Assembly: GCA_017304135.1 (NCBI GenBank)
Contig: JAFLBB010000014.1
Location: 1-64,000 of the forward strand
Source of the DNA: Acidobacteriota bacterium
Lineage (GTDB): Bacteria > Acidobacteriota > Terriglobia > Bryobacterales > Bryobacteraceae
Length of the DNA: 64,000 nucleotides
Direction of reading: 5' to 3'
Shown here: positions 60,756-64,000 of the stretch, piece by piece
Numbering within the stretch: the first letter of the stretch is position 1
Layout of the letters: each line of letters begins with the position of its first letter
Notes under the pieces: generated by a model
Seen by the model: the letters and a program-made list of their open reading frames with translations, nothing else
What the model was told of the DNA's origin: nothing
The model's database searches: none
Translations under genes and position numbers: made by a program

Positions 60756-61207
60756 TTCTCTGCGTGCTGGCGGCCCTGGCGGCGGCGTCTGCGGCTGGTC
60801 CACAGGCCACGCCGCAAGGGCCCGCGCGCATCTTCGTTTACTCGCTGCGCGAGACGGCGGCGCATCTGTGGATGCCGGTGACATTCGACGGCGAGATTGC
60901 GGCCGAGGTGCGGCGAGGGACGTTCTTCACGATCGCCTGCGACCCTGGGCCGCACGTTCTCATCATTGAGCAGGGCGTGCCCGTCGCCGTCGAGGCGCGC
61001 CCGGACCGCCCGGCGTACGTGCGGCTCGACTGGAACTACCAGTTGGGACGGCGGCCGATCCCGGTGCTGGGCGTCGTCCCCGCACGCATCGCGGAGGCTG
61101 AGCTGCGGCACTTGAGCTATATCGAGGCGAAGAAGGTGCGGTCAGCGGTGGTGCTCAGAAGCGACCCGCGGCCGGCGGAGGAGATGCGGCTGAAGACGCG
61201 GGAGTAG
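60752..61207 (+). CDS. Small exported protein, DUF2846-like
   Basis: A protein of about 151 residues with a signal peptide (ILCVLAALAAASAAG) and a compact beta domain: ARIFVYSLRETAAHLWMPVTFDG, EVRRGTFFTIACDPGPHVLIIEQG, RPAYVRLDW. The pattern of a short Arg-containing strand, a vDG turn and a PGxH strand resembles DUF2846. No ATG is available in frame. CTG at 60752 would overlap the upstream TGA in CTGA, and GTG at 60764 is the more orthodox alternative, so the start is uncertain. Its stop lies six bases from that of the convergent RND gene. Confidence 0.55.
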   Translation: MILCVLAALAAASAAGPQATPQGPARIFVYSLRETAAHLWMPVTFDGEIAAEVRRGTFFTIACDPGPHVLIIEQGVPVAVEARPDRPAYVRLDWNYQLGRRPIPVLGVVPARIAEAELRHLSYIEAKKVRSAVVLRSDPRPAEEMRLKTRE

Positions 61208-61213
61208 CGGCGC

Positions 61214-64000
<2,787 letters not shown>

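Overview
The window is high-GC chromosomal DNA that reads like an Acidobacteriota genome of the Bryobacterales/Solibacter type. This assignment rests on content, not on a marker search. Two very large Oar-like TonB-dependent receptors, a PSD1/planctomycete-cytochrome gene paired with a DUF1501 gene, several Tat-exported sugar enzymes, a PEP-CTERM protein, and a sigma-54/HPF/RapZ block occur together. No rRNA, CRISPR array, integrase or transposase was seen. One tRNA (Asp, GUC) lies at 52618-52694.

Layout. 1-3.7 kb: tail of an upstream gene, IMPase-family phosphatase, QueD, a bestrophin-like channel and a SYLF protein. 3.7-10.3 kb: TonB receptor followed by a galactonate-dehydratase-like enzyme, divergent from a PQQ beta-propeller with two EF-hand loops. 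10.3-15.5 kb: a double-PAN secreted protein, an SDR coupled to a phosphodiesterase, a membrane protein, a Tat-exported TIM-barrel enzyme and a small secreted protein. 15.8-24.7 kb: second TonB receptor, then an AddAB-like helicase/nuclease pair. 24.7-31.2 kb: TIM-barrel epimerase divergent from a three-gene heavy-metal RND efflux operon (CusCBA/Czc type). 31.2-38 kb: mutarotase-like protein, PSD1 and DUF1501 genes, PNPOx-family, VTT-family and glutathione peroxidase genes.

38-49.6 kb is the most interesting part: two divergent, tightly coupled operons for glycerolipids. Leftward: acyltransferase, unknown 175-aa protein, acyltransferase, GlpD and a frameshifted small gene. Rightward: a fatty-acyl reductase, an ACP/AMP-ligase/acyltransferase-like fusion, PlsY, a HAD-IB phosphatase, an epimerase and a diacylglycerol-kinase-type lipid kinase. 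The set looks like a dedicated pathway that reduces acyl chains and places them on glycerol. I propose it makes alkyl-ether or other unusual lipids.

49.6-64 kb: TRIC-type channel, cobalamin adenosyltransferase divergent from a B12-dependent acyl-CoA mutase whose pocket does not look like methylmalonyl-CoA mutase, tRNA-Asp, rpoN-hpf-rapZ, a PEP-CTERM protein with repeated upstream motifs, a zinc-ribbon membrane protein, a HEAT-like protein, a glycerophosphodiesterase, a Gfo/Idh/MocA oxidoreductase, a small secreted protein and an RND pump cut by the right edge.

Expression signals: many genes have a -10-like hexamer (TACACT, TATAAT, TATCCT) only 7-10 bases before the start codon, so leaderless transcripts are likely common. 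Within operons, start and stop codons often overlap by 1-4 bases, which suggests translational coupling.
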